Assembly: GCA_000708835.1 (NCBI GenBank) | Contig: DF236988.1 | Coordinates: 237,427 to 301,426 of the forward strand | Direction of reading: 5' to 3' | Length of the DNA: 64,000 bases | Source: Klebsormidium nitens | Lineage: Eukaryota; Streptophyta; Klebsormidiophyceae; Klebsormidiales; Klebsormidiaceae | Shown: positions 52,801-64,000 of the stretch, in pieces | Numbering within the stretch: the stretch's first letter is position 1 | How the letters are laid out: the number at the start of each line of letters is the position of its first letter | Program-made: the position numbers and the translations under genes | The notes under the pieces: generated by a model | The model's input: the letters and a program-made list of their open reading frames with translations, nothing else | The model's database searches: none | What the model was told of the DNA's origin: nothing

Positions 52801-55800
52801 GGCTTATTCTCCTCAGGCACAAAGTGGCCCAGAAACCTGCAACAGGAGACGGTGGTGAATGCTTTCACTTTCCGGAATCAGATATGAGGGCAGCATATCG
52901 CCTCCTCATCTCGGAAGCCCGAGATCGAGTGTCGTTTCTTCTTCGTGGAAAGATATAAAAACTGCGGATCAAGAAGGGAGAAATGCTGCCTGTGGATCCA
53001 TGCCGCAATCAGTGATGTGAGCATGAAGATGATGAGGTCTGCTCTTCACAAGCAGAGGGCCTCGGACTCGACAAACACTGCACAAGCAGGATGCGTTTGA
53101 CGGCGGCTATGGTCGCTTAGAGTGGCCGTCCTCCAACCCGTAGCGCCTAACATTAAGAAGCGACATGAGAATGGAATGTCGTCGCCGCCAAATAATTCAC
53201 CAGCTTTCGTCGCGGGGCTCAAAGCAGTCTGGCACAGGCTGTGTCGCTGCAGTTCGCGGCGACCCGACGCCCTCCTTAAGAACCTTCATAAGACGTGGCT
53301 AAGAGATATGCAAAATGTGACATCAGCGGACAGCGCGCCGGCTCACAGGTTGATGGCGTCCTGCTTCTCCGCGTCGGTGTACGCATTGCTGTAGTAGCGC
53401 CGGATAGTCTTGAGCAGCTCCCGCGACTGCGTCGTCGCCTTCCACAGGCCCTGCCGCTCCGGAAACACCTGCGGTAACCAGACTGGTTAAGCTCTTTATT
53501 GCACTGTTCTAAGGGTGATTCATGACTAGCTGCCTGTCCAAACCCTGCCGCATCTTAACCACCTGCCCAGCTGCGAATCCAACCCTTTCAGGCTGGTCAC
53601 TTTCATACTATCTTCGCCATTCTTCAAATATATCGCCATAGTCTATCAATTCACAGGCCCTGCCGTTCCGGAAACACCTGCGGTAACCAGACTGGTTAAG
53701 CTCGTTCTTCACGGTTTCGCCAACATGAAAGTACGGATGACCGTTCTCGATCCCAAACGACCATGTACCGTTTAGCTCCATGTTCAGGCCCTGTCGACCT
53801 AAAACGCCTGAAAATCACAGGTTCAGGTTTTGTAGTTCAAGTTTTGTTGAGACCGATCGTCCTCTCAACAAGTCCAACCCTTTTCCCGTATGGTTTCGTT
53901 TTCTATCTCATGTTCCCCTCGCTCCACAGATCTGCCGCGCCAAATTTTTCCACACAAGAGAAAACGCATGTCACTCGCAGCTTCTCCACAATGTTGCTTG
54001 TGACCCTGCCGCTCCTCCTGAAGAAAAACCGCGCCTCACCATGTTATGCGCGGCAGAGCCCCCGTACTGCAGCGCGAGCACGTCGCCCATTTCCTGGTAC
54101 ATGTCCATCAGGATGCCGGCGACCTCCGACTCCGGGTCCAGCCGCGGGGACGAAAGGAAGCCTAGCGCGTGCAGCTGCCAAGGATTATTGCAATGGGCTT
54201 TCAGGACCGAGCCAGACTTCGATTCAAGGACATCCACGCCCAACAGATTGCATCAATCTGGATGGCAAATGTCTCTGAAAATGATCGCACTCTGTTTGTA
54301 AGGCAACTCGTTTATACGGCCCGTGATTCAAGGCAAACAGTGCCCCGCAGAGCGAATTCAGGCTTTCGACGACCACCTTAACCCGCACAGCCTTCCAATG
54401 TCTGACTCATAAAGAAGTGAGTCGACCTACAAGTTCGAGCAAACCTCTTTATCATGGACAGAGCCTGCAGCAATATCAGAAATATGTGTTGCACTCTTGA
54501 TAGCTAATACCTGGAGAGGGGTAAGCCGGCTAGTATAGAGCAAAGCCCCACCTGCCTCGCCAGAGCGGCCAGCCCGTATGCGTACTGCGCGACATTCGTA
54601 CGGTCCAAGCAGTCGATGCAGTTGGTCCGCAGCACCCCGGACTGCAGTCGGACCGGAACGGTCTCCCCACAACTGAACCTCACGTCCGTCCTCCTCTTGG
54701 GTACGTCGGAACCCTGGTTCCTTGGGTCGGAACCCCGCTTTCGCGCATCCATACCTTGCTTCATTGCGTCCGAATCCTGGTCCTTGGCGCCCAAACCCTT
54801 GTTCCTCGCGTCCGAAGCAGGCTTCCCCCTGTCCGACACCCCTGGTCTTTCTTCCGCATCCCCGTGTCCTGTTCTCCGCTTTTCCGACTCGCGCATCTTG
54901 GCAGAACTGAGACCGGAATGCGTTCCGGTATCCTCCGAGGTCTCCCTATCTGGTTTGTCAGCACTTACTGAAGTGCTGCCTGTTCCGTATCGACTGCTAT
55001 CACCCTTTTGCGAGTGTTCGAAAACTGACGCCGGTCCTGCGATCCGTTCCGGGCTCAGGGCTCGCGCGCCTTCGTTGTCTACCACAAGAATCATTCCGTT
55101 GTCCTCCGTCTCCTGTTCAATATCTTGTTCACTATCTTTATTTTGTGGTTTCGGTCTACCTTTCCCTTCTGAGTCGCCCTGCCTACCCGCACTATTCAGA
55201 TCTAGCAAACCGCCTTCCGGCGACCTATCCTCTATACTATCGGACCCCGCGTCTTTTATTGAGTCCGCTGGTTGATCAAGCGACCTAGACACAGACTCCC
55301 GCACTCTCTCGGACCCCACGTCTCCCCTTTCGGACGGCCGCTGCCCGTCCAAAACCCGCCCCACGTCCGCCTCCGCACTACCCGCTTCAGACGCACCCGC
55401 CTTCCCCGCTTTCTCACCTTCAGCCCACTCCGAAGTCTGCACGGCGGCATCCACTCGAGCTGACGCCCGCTTGACGTCTTCCCGTCCTGTGGAAGAGCCA
55501 CGTGCGCTCGACTTGGAAGTGACGTCGTCCTGTGACGTGGGCGCAGCGCGTGGGGTCACCTGGTTGGCCCGGTGCGTTCCGATCCTCTCCCTTCCGCTGA
55601 AGAAGAAGCTGGTAAGGTCGAGGGCCTCCTCGGCGATGCTCCCGAGAACCGTCAGCACGTTGGCGCCCTTCCTGCAGAGAAAAGAGATTTAAGGGTCAGG
55701 CTTCCTTGACGCAAGTGTGTACTTCTTGCAATTCAGAACTCTAAGAATTCAGCTTTATGTAGCAATAGCCGGCGCTCCCTGCGGGATTGGATTTTGGAGG

Positions 55801-58800
55801 TCGTGAGTCGCTCATTGGTGCGGGGTTTTTGGTGAGCTCAATCCCATTGACTCGGCTACGATGCGAACGAACCCGCCCAAAATGCTTTGCGACTGAGATG
55901 CCTCATTCGACTAGATACGCAATCAAAGAGGCTCGTTCAGAGGTGATGTCCTGCGTCATATCCGAACCCTCTTGCAGAGCTCTGAAAGCCACACTCAATG
56001 GTAATGGAAAGGCCGAGCTCTACAGGCGAACTAGAGTGGGAATCCATGTGCCCTCACGTCTTGGCAAACTTGTGGAAGTCCCAGTGAATGAACTTGAGCT
56101 TCTCTCGGTCCCCGAGCGTCTGGTTCAGGTACCCCACCGCGTTGGCAAATTCGCGGCGCAGGATCATCTCGCGCGGCCGTTTCTCGACCGTCTTGATCAG
56201 GTTCAGGATGATGATCGGGTTGCCATAGCGGCGCGCGAGGTCCTGGAAGTGCAGGCTGGTGGCCTGATACACCGGGTCGTACCGGACCACTGCAGCGGCA
56301 AGGTTCAGGTTCAGGTTGAGAGTCATCAGGATGTGGGGTTTAGGATCTGGAAAATTGTTTTACTCCGGGCTGATGAGGATAGTCGTCAAAGTGCCCTGAC
56401 ACTGGGTCGCATGGGCACCACTGCAGGGGTGAGGGTCAGGTTCGGCTTGAAAGTCTTGAGGATATGAAGTCCAAGTTCAGAGAATTCTTTGATTCGGGCT
56501 GATGAGTATAGTCTCTAAAGTGCAGGCTGGTGGCCTGATACACTGGGTCGTAGCGCACAAGTGCACCAGTGCAGGGGTAAGGAAAAGGTTTAGGGTGAGA
56601 GTCTTGAAGATATGGATTTCAGAATCTGGAAGATTGATCATTCGGGGCTTATGAGGACAGTCCTCAAAGTGCAGACTGATGGCCTGGTACACTGGTACAC
56701 TGGGTCGTCGCGCACCCGTGCAGGTGATGGGAGCGATTGATGTCGGCATTCGGATGGTCGGTAATCGATCTTCGTATAGAACGACTTGTGGAAGTGCCGA
56801 CTAGTGGCCTGATACTAGATTCGGACCGTAGTATTGCGAGGAAAAGAGTCGTATCAGACTCCTGGTAGCACAGGCCTTGCCCTCGCACGAATAGAAACTT
56901 CACCTTGCGTTCAACCGATGGACAGCCTGCTTTGGAGCCAGTACCTTCACAAACATGCGTGCCCGACACCCACTGATTGGTCCCCTTGCTGGAAAGGATT
57001 GAAAGAGAACGACATGATGGGAGGTGAAACTAACCGAACACTGCCTCTAATGAAGCACAACATTGACTGTGAGCTGGTCTCAAACGGAGAAGCGAAGGCG
57101 AACAATTGCGAATGAAGCACTCACACACGATGTCCGGCTTCGGGCTGAGCTTGCTTGTCTCCTGCGACCAGAACAGCGGGATGGAGCCCCGATTCTGCAC
57201 CACGCTCGTGATTGGCCAGCGGCCGCGCCCCGGCCCTTCCTCCGCTACCAGTTGCTCCGTCTCCACGTCGTTTGCCACGCGGCCCTTGTCATTGACGCCG
57301 CGCTTCAGGTAGCGGGTGCCGGCGAAGTGGCGTGACCGGCGAGCGAGCAGAGTCACAGAGAAGACCCGGCTGCAGGGAAAATATTAAGATCGTTCACCGG
57401 ACAGTCGGCAGCCGTCGGGATCACTGGATGTCCGTTGTAAAATCTTGGCAAGCGTAGTCCGACTTCTTATCAAGTGACGGGCTGAACCAAAACAGGCACG
57501 ATGACATTGAACATACATCTGCACGAGAAAGCGTGCTTAAGCGAAGTCCTTTGTAGAGGGAACAAGATAATGAGAAGCCGTACTGACTGATCTTAGTAGG
57601 CTGACGGTTGCAGTAAGTCGGCTGCCGACGTGCAGAGTGATTTGGTTGCCGACTCAGAATGAGACGAAGGTCAAGGTAGATGGAAGAACATGCTTCGGCA
57701 TTTGACTGCTGGTTCGGTCGTCCAACGAGTTGAGCGACGTGTGGTCCCCTTTTCGCTCTTCGTATGCTCCACTAAACGTAAAAGAGAGCTCGTGCTTAGG
57801 TCCCTCTATGACGGACGCTTGTCCACTGGAAATCCAGGGAACGAGCTCAGTGTCTTCGAGCAATGCGAATCCGGTGTGTTGGAACGGGCAGCTCGCACCG
57901 AACATCGGCCCTCACCCGAAGAGCGACAAGCGCGCCTGCGAGAAGTAGCCGTGAACGAGCGGGACCGTCCAGCGGGTGTTGCCCAGACGCTCCTGGATGC
58001 CACGTGTCAGAAAAGCGTTCCACACGAACATAGTGTCGACGGCGCCGGAGCCCTGGCCCGGGTAGAGCGCGTTGCGCTGAAAAGTCTGCATCAGGCGGTA
58101 CGTGTAGCTGAAGAAGAAATCCTTGGTCAGGTCCACGCCTGACAGCAGCTTCTTGTACCTGGACATATCGGGTTACAGATACTCAAGACTCTGAGATTTT
58201 GAACTTTATCAGGATCAGTAACGGTACGGAGCTCCGTACTTAAGACAGATTGGATGCAAGGTCCAGGTCATCTTCATGGCGAGGATCTCCACCAGCAAAC
58301 TTCTTGTACCGAAAGAGAAGCCGCCTCACGAGATTCACAAGTTAGTCGGAATCACGAACTAGGGCAACGAATGACGTCGCTTTGAGGTGCCAGTTCCTGA
58401 CTTGCGAATTTCTTTTGGTCATATTGTTGACAATAGTCTCTTGATCACGAAGTAATTGTTTTGGACTACAATCGCTCACTGAGTCATGTATTGATGCGTG
58501 ACCAGAAGTGGGTTCCAGAACTCAGTCAGTACATTCCAAAAGCCTGTCGTTGGGACTGAGCTCCAAATCCTGGAGACAAATCAGGTTGTGCTGTTCTAAC
58601 CTGGGCCCAAAGTGTCCACTTCGAGAATCTTCTCGTGGCAGAAATCAAACGGCTGATGGCATGTAAATCGACCAGAACGTCTTTTTTCAAATTGAATGGA
58701 CGGCAGGGAAGCAATTTAAGTTTTCCACAGAGTCTATCGGATTGCAGTGGCTCAAAACTTGTGTGTTGGACAGCCTTCCTGGCACTGATTACTCCTGGTG

Positions 58801-59999
58801 GCCCCTGCCAACAGAAACGGCTACTTGCACGCTGTCCAGGTTGTTCCTTGCACCAATTCCATGAAGACAGCAGCGAAGTTTGGAGAAATATAAGAGCTCT
58901 GAGGACGTCACTCTGGCAAAACCGTGCTGTCAGAAGTGTGTGACCCACCTGAGCTCAAGCTTCGAATGCGGTGAGTCTCGTTGCACCGAGGGATGGGGCA
59001 CAGTGATAAGGGCCGTGTCTTCAATGGAGTACACGGCATGCCCACAGATGGTCCCCACCTGCCGTCGTCTGGTGACCAGGATCATGTAGTAACATTCCAG
59101 GAACCTGATGAAGCCTGCACAAAATAAAATTGTAAGGGACTTGCGAAGGCAAGTTTTAAGTTCTGATGACTGGATTTTGTTGTCAAGGCTACCACAAGGA
59201 GAGAGCATTGAATGACATATTTGGATTCCAAGAGCGTTGTAGACATGCACAGCCAATTGTTGCACAGATTACTTCTACGGACATTCACTCAGCAATCTCA
59301 ATAAGGTGACAAAAACTGAATCTAAAGTTGACGCAAAATGGGCTTTGAGATAATGTGAGATGCGCTTCAGGCCCCCTCACCAGGATACATCTTGACACAC
59401 AAGAGGCACTGCTTGACACCTCGAAAACTAAAGGAAAGTGCCAGCTCAGATTGGTTTCCTGTTCCGAAGCTGGCTGTATCAGTTTGATTGCTCACCAACC
59501 ACTCCATAGGCTTTTGTCACCAGTTGAAGGCCCCCCGTTGACCTGTTCCCCTCCGCAACTGTTTGAAGAACAGACTTGCACTCTGCCTGAGAGTACACCG
59601 CAGGATCCTCAGAGAGACTCAGGTCCTCAGGCTCAGACCGATCAATCTTCAAAATGCGCCAATGCTGCCGGTCTTTGCTCCACCCGACCAGGTAGTACCG
59701 CTGCGACAGGAATATTGGGTGGTTAAGACAGACTTGCTCAGCGGTTCAAATGAGAATGCATATAAAAAGAGAATTTTTGAAACATGAGCTGATTGCATGG
59801 GTGACGCTGTGATCATAGATGAATATCACACTTGTCAGAGACCTGAAGGTGCATAAGTCATAAGAAAAGATCGAAGAATAAAAGGTTTGAGAGGCAGTGC
59901 ATCCCTCACAGCACGGGTCTCGTAGAGGTTGAACTTTTCCAAGGAGTAGCCAGCTTCTGCCCCATCGTGGCCGCCGTCGTCAAACCGCGCCAGACCCAT
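49834..59999 (-). CDS. SAC-domain phosphoinositide phosphatase, FIG4/AtSAC1-5 type
   Basis: Polyphosphoinositide phosphatase of the plant SAC1-5/FIG4 group, whose members act on PtdIns(3,5)P2 at vacuolar and endosomal membranes. Fourteen exons on the minus strand: 59910-59999, 59496-59700, 58949-59114, 57916-58158, 57125-57369, 56058-56289, 54552-55671, 54040-54174, 53347-53468, 52714-52836, 52140-52337, 51512-51548, 50772-50914 and 49834-50140. They are phase-consistent and give 1121 residues. Landmarks: [69 protein letters not shown], the catalytic CX5R at C745-R751 ([20 protein letters not shown]), [27 protein letters not shown] and KPALWEL. A low-complexity charged insertion of about 270 residues splits the SAC domain just before the catalytic loop. 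A 37-nt exon (51512-51548) is needed to restore phase. Confidence 0.95.
53440..53830 (-). repeat. duplicated acceptor edge of SAC exon 53347-53468
   Basis: The exon start with its acceptor (about 53450-53502) recurs almost perfectly at about 53655-53707, sharing GGAAACACCTGCGGTAACCA and the following GACTGGTTAAGCTC. A decayed trace lies near 53787. The extra copies sit upstream in the same intron, so they duplicate the acceptor site. Confidence 0.85.
54684..54809 (-). repeat. 21-bp coding minisatellite in the SAC gene
   Basis: Six head-to-tail 21-bp units within the insertion of SAC exon 54552-55671 encode a degenerate 7-residue repeat of the form D-x-x-(K/R/N)-x-G-S ([28 protein letters not shown]). 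The reading frame is kept. The segment is predicted to be disordered. Confidence 0.75.
56243..56840 (-). repeat. tandem array of the SAC exon 56058-56289 acceptor edge
   Basis: The first 40-45 bases of the exon (coding [13 protein letters not shown]) with the acceptor and about 90 bp of adjoining intron are repeated upstream with a period of about 125-150 bp. Copies begin near 56390, 56518, 56666 and 56791. The copies near 56518 and 56666 still contain GTGGCCTGATACACTGGGTC or close variants and GTGCAGG-like acceptors. One copy still reads [11 protein letters not shown]. Confidence 0.85.
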
Positions 60000-60623
60000 G
60001 GCACCTGACCTATCTCGTCAACGTAGCTTCTTTCAGCCCCGCATCCCGCTCACAGCCGAGGAGGTTCTGCTTCCCCAAGAGTCTCCATGATTTTCTATAT
60101 TCTAGCGCCCAGGGAATGAGATGTAGTGTCTGGTATGTCCCACCACCTCGTTCTCGCCATGCATCATGCCCAGCTTGCACATCCGAGCTAATTTGAAACA
60201 AGGCCAGGCGGTGTGATTCTCAACCCGGAATTGAACCGAGCTGGAAAGCCTTGAGGCTCGGCCACCTTAAATGTCAGGGTTATTGGTAACCACCCAATGC
60301 TGTAGCTGGCCGAAATCTGTCCAGACCTCAACTTCAACTTCAAGTTCAACTTCAAGAGCAGAGCAGAGCAGAGCAGTGCCAGCTTTGCTATGAGTCATGT
60401 GTCAAAGATCAATGCAACTTGCAAGGCTGAGCAGTGAGGAGGGCGGCAATTCGGACAAGGCGCTTGAACAGGCACTTTAGTCTATCCATAGATCCTCCGA
60501 CGTGCTTTGCAACTTCAAGAGGCTTGGATAGCCAAGAAGGCTGGAGCGAATTTTGCAGCCCAGCTTTGATTGATTTGCCCTTCTTTTCAGTTGAAAACCT
60601 GACGCTAGCGCCAAGCTTCCAAA
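60000..60623. promoter_or_regulatory. divergent promoter region of the SAC gene and epsilon-COP
   Basis: The 624 bp between the SAC ATG (-) and the epsilon-COP ATG (+) must hold both leaders. It contains tRNA-like A and B boxes on the minus strand at 60224-60264, and short CTTCAA and GAGCA microsatellite runs at about 60328-60378. No TATA box is clear. Confidence 0.45.
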
Positions 60624-63442
60624 ATGAGCGAATCCGACCGCTTGTATGGTTTCAGGAACAACTTCTATCTGGGAGCCTATCAAGCCCTTGTTGACGACCA
60701 TGAGATCGAGGGTTTGACTGAGTCAGAGGTCCTTGAGCGTGACACAATTTTGCACCGTTCAAATATAGCCCTGGGAAACCATCAAGTGAGTCTCTTTGAT
60801 GGTCTTTCGATGGCGTCCGATAAGCAGTCTGCTTTTGCCCAAGTAGGCACATTGTCTTGCCGCATTACAGTGCGATCTGCCCGCATACTTGCAGGCTCTT
60901 GCTTTTGGTGATTGCATTCTGGTCGCAAGTAGTAAGTGCCTAAGCTGGGTGCAAATCTAGTCTTCACTTGAGTAGTCCCCACTGTTGAGTTCCAGCATTG
61001 ATTGGTCACCTATCTGTGACTGATGATGAACAGAATTGCGCTCCCATCGTTAGTTATGAGAGTTCCGCTTCACCGTCAAGTGTCATCAGTCACGGGAAAA
61101 AGAAGCAAAACAGGTCAGCTGCTGAGTCACATGGTGAACCCTATTTCTTGCTTTGCTCTGCTGCAATCAGGTTGTTCTGGACTCCATCAAGCCGTCCTCA
61201 CCAACAGCGTTTCAAGCCCTGCGGCTGCTCGCTCTCTACCTCTCTGATCCAACAAAGAAGGTAGGAGAGCTTTGCAAAGATTACTATCTGGGATAATATG
61301 GCGAGTTTGACACAATGTGCACCAGCATCAAGTAGCAATTCAGCAACTGGTCTTTGATGCCCCATAGTCTGCATTTCAATCTTGCTTTGAGAGTAACCTC
61401 CTCAACATTTCTGCATAATGAGAGTCACATCAGAACCACCGCGTAGGCTGTCCTCTGGTTCAGTTTGAACAATCCAACAGGTGGTCAGACTGCCAAATTA
61501 TGGGATCCCCTTGTTGCAGGAGGAGGCTGTGGAGGCCATTCAGGACCTGCTTTCAGATCCTGCCACCGCGAACAACATAACACTGATCTTAGCTGCCGCA
61601 TCGATCCTGAGCCATGAAGGCAACTATGCTGACGCCCTAAAGTTCACACATGCGTCTACCAACCTGGAAGTGTGAGTGGTTCCTTTTCAGAAGCTTTGAA
61701 GTTCTAACAATGTTCCATACATGGATTAGTCACATAACAGTTGTACTGCGTGGAGGTCACGCTGAGAAGCTTGGTGTCCGCACACAGCCGCTCATAAAAG
61801 TGCAGGGAAGAGCTCCTTGATGTCTAAGAGATGGCTTGTTGCATTTGGCCACACGTTCAACTGTCTTGATGGGAGCCGCAATGCTTTTTTTTCTAATGCT
61901 TGATGCAAGGCAACATTAGTATGCCGGAACCCAACACGTGAGGACCTTCGGATTTGCAGGCAGGCTCTCAACGTGCAAATGTATCTGAAAATGGACCGGC
62001 CCGACGCCGCTGAGAAGCAGATGAAGGCCATGCAGGCTATTGACGAAGATCACACCCTAACGCAGCTGGCAAACGCATGGGTTGACCTGGGCCTGGTAAA
62101 CAGCCACGTTTTGAGGATTGTCCGTGATCCACTTTGAAGTGCAAACTCGACTTGATTAATGCTGCTGACTCCTGTGAGCACTTTGGGACTTCGCTATTCA
62201 GCCCTTAAAAGCTCTGGTGTCAGAGGAGTCACCTGCTAATCTTTTCTTTGAATCGGCAAGTGTCAGAGATTGAGGGTTGACAATCAAAGTCAGGCTTTGG
62301 TTGCCCGCTTCGAGAGGGCACACCCCTATTGGTAAGATTAGTTTCCATCCAAGGAGTGTTAAGGTTTCAACGTTCTGGTCGGAATTGTTTCGTGGCGGAC
62401 GGCCGGACCAGGGTGTCCGAAACTGGAAACGATCAACGAGCCTATTCCATGGGATGCCACACGAGTGAGCTTTTTCGCATCTGTGATTTGAGCTCATAAA
62501 TCTGCTGCAGCCCCACAACGAGACTCATCCCGGATTGTTCGATATGTTTGTTACCGAGACCGTTGGTCAGAAAACTTTGACCAGTGGCACAGCGTATTCC
62601 TTCACTCCTGCACGATTGGACTAAAGGCGTATGGTTGACTTTTTTGCAGGGTGGTTCGAAGATCCAGGATGCCTACTACATCTACCAGGAGCTGTCCGAA
62701 AAGTTCCTCCAGACCTCATACCTCCTGAACGGCTCTGCTGTGTGCAACATCCACAAGGGGAACTTCGAGGAAGCTGAGAGCTTGCTCCAAGAGGCCCTGC
62801 AGAAGGTACGAAGTTCCTGCAGCATCTGTCGCAGTTCTGCTGCCAAAGGTTCAAATGAGCAAAGCAATTGTATGTAAAAAGGAGTGCAGGAGCGTGATCT
62901 TTATGTATGCGCAGCATGTATGTTGCCTGTGGTCGCTGCTTCGCATTCACGTCCTTCTTTACCTCGCCAACTTCCGGCTGTAGTGCACAAGTCCTCACCG
63001 TTTCAGAGATTCACATCTTTTCCTTGCTCGCTACTGATCGAGTTCGATCTTGCAGGATCCGAAAGATGCTGACACCTTGGCTAACCTGGTGGTCGTCGAA
63101 CTTCACCTTGGCAAGCCTGCCACGAAATACCTAAGGTAAGTTCTTTTCTAGTTTGTCAATCAATTTTCATGTCCCTTATTTGAGGTTCGACATTGTCTTT
63201 GACAACGCGTGCATGGTGCGAGTAAACCGACCCTTTCACGTGATCAGGTGGTTTCATATGTACTAAGCGTTCCATGTGCATTTAGACTCGTTCTGATTGA
63301 AAGTGGTTCTTGATCTGAAATCTTGAACAACGGCCATTTGTTTTGCAGCCAACTGAAGACGGCAGCGCCATCTCACGTCTTGGTTAAAAAATTGCAGTTG
63401 AGGGAAGAAAGCTTTGACCGGGCTGTTCAAGCATATGCCTAA
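60624..63442 (+). CDS. coatomer subunit epsilon (epsilon-COP)
   Basis: Subunit of the COPI coat that drives Golgi-to-ER and intra-Golgi vesicle traffic. Seven exons: 60624-60785, 61171-61260, 61520-61671, 61960-62095, 62650-62805, 63056-63135 and 63349-63442, in consistent phase, 289 residues, the normal family length. It aligns throughout with the Arabidopsis protein: LYGFRNNFYLGAYQAL, ERDTILHRSNIALGN, FQALRLLALYLS, EGNYADALKFTH, QALNVQMYLKMDRPDAAEKQ, AIDEDHTLTQLANAWVDL, GGSKIQDAYYIYQELSEKF, GNFEEAESLLQEAL, DTLANLVVVELHLGK and the C-terminal SFDRAVQAYA. These form the TPR-like helical solenoid that binds alpha-COP. ATG 60624 follows CCAAA and matches the family N terminus. All donors are GT. 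Confidence 0.96.
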
Positions 63443-64000
63443 AAGCTGGCCTAATTGTCGTCTTGAGGCAGAAGGTCGCACTTTTCGAACTGCACATCAT
63501 ATCACGATACTGAAACATTGTCTTTCAAACGCACATAGAAGATGCACATGATGTCACAAACAATGAGATAACGTCAATCAAATTCTAACTGTTCAACTGC
63601 CTGCTCTGACAAAGCGACGGTCTCACCTGTTACGCGCTTAATAAGTTAGCATGGCAATGCTTATTTAGATTTGAGCCTCTGTGTTGTCCGTTTTCAAAGG
63701 CTGTTTCCATATCGCGGGCCTGATTGTTGCATAAGCCATCAAGCTGTTCCGGGTCACTCTGCTGGCGGCAATGAATGGCATCAGCATGATGATCTCCTCG
63801 ACATTCCGTGTTGCATCTTGCATACAACCTGAGTGCATGATTCAGGACGCTGGTTAGACATACATATGAAATTTTCCGTCCATGCAAAGGTGACACATAG
63901 GAAATGCACGAGAAGTCGGGTCGTAATGCGGAGTCTCTTTGGCGGGCCGCGGTACGGCCGGACTAGCCCGCGCCGAAAATTCGATGTGTCCGGCCGCCGC
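63443..64000. other. 3' flank of epsilon-COP
   Basis: No gene recognised. The last 60 bases turn sharply GC-rich and CpG-rich, which may mark the start of another gene beyond the window. Confidence 0.4.

Noticed and set aside
54616-55275. 219-codon plus-strand ORF
   Set aside because: Antisense to the low-complexity insertion of the SAC gene; long only because that exon is long and GC-rich.

Overview
This is nuclear DNA of a photosynthetic eukaryote of the green lineage. Almost every recognisable gene is split by GT-AG introns of about 60-1000 bp, base composition is near 50% GC, and the products include a plant-type Mediator subunit, an RTE1/TMEM222 protein, a plant-type SAC/FIG4 phosphatase and two copies of the photosystem II protein PsbR. 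A streptophyte alga of the Klebsormidium kind fits best, but the species is inference. No bacterial operon, CRISPR array or prophage is present. Exon models were read by eye from splice sites, phase continuity and remembered family sequences. All multi-exon models close in frame. Layout: 1-3071 (+) is the 3' end of MED16. 3072-12880 holds no supported gene but contains old repeats and a few exon-like ORFs. 12881-13684 (-) is an unrecognised gene with one in-frame TGA. 15312-16756 (+) is an RTE1/TMEM222 homologue. 17844-22647 (-) is ubiquilin/DSK2. 23574-30563 (+) is PQBP1. 31407-39566 (-) is cytosolic prolyl-tRNA synthetase. 41489-43679 and 46022-48481 (-) are tandem PsbR genes with a Mutator-type MITE between them. 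49834-59999 (-) is a FIG4-like SAC phosphoinositide phosphatase. 60624-63442 (+) is coatomer epsilon-COP. The genes are independent housekeeping or photosynthesis functions: transcription, splicing, translation, protein quality control, membrane traffic and photosystem II. Only the PsbR pair is a local family. Ubiquilin/PQBP1 and SAC/epsilon-COP are divergent pairs sharing short 5' regions. RTE1/ubiquilin and PQBP1/ProRS are convergent. The most unusual signal is recurrent: several introns (MED16, ProRS twice, SAC at least twice) contain tandem, decaying copies of the edge of the neighbouring exon together with its splice site. GC-AG introns also look over-represented, with five among about 59 introns.
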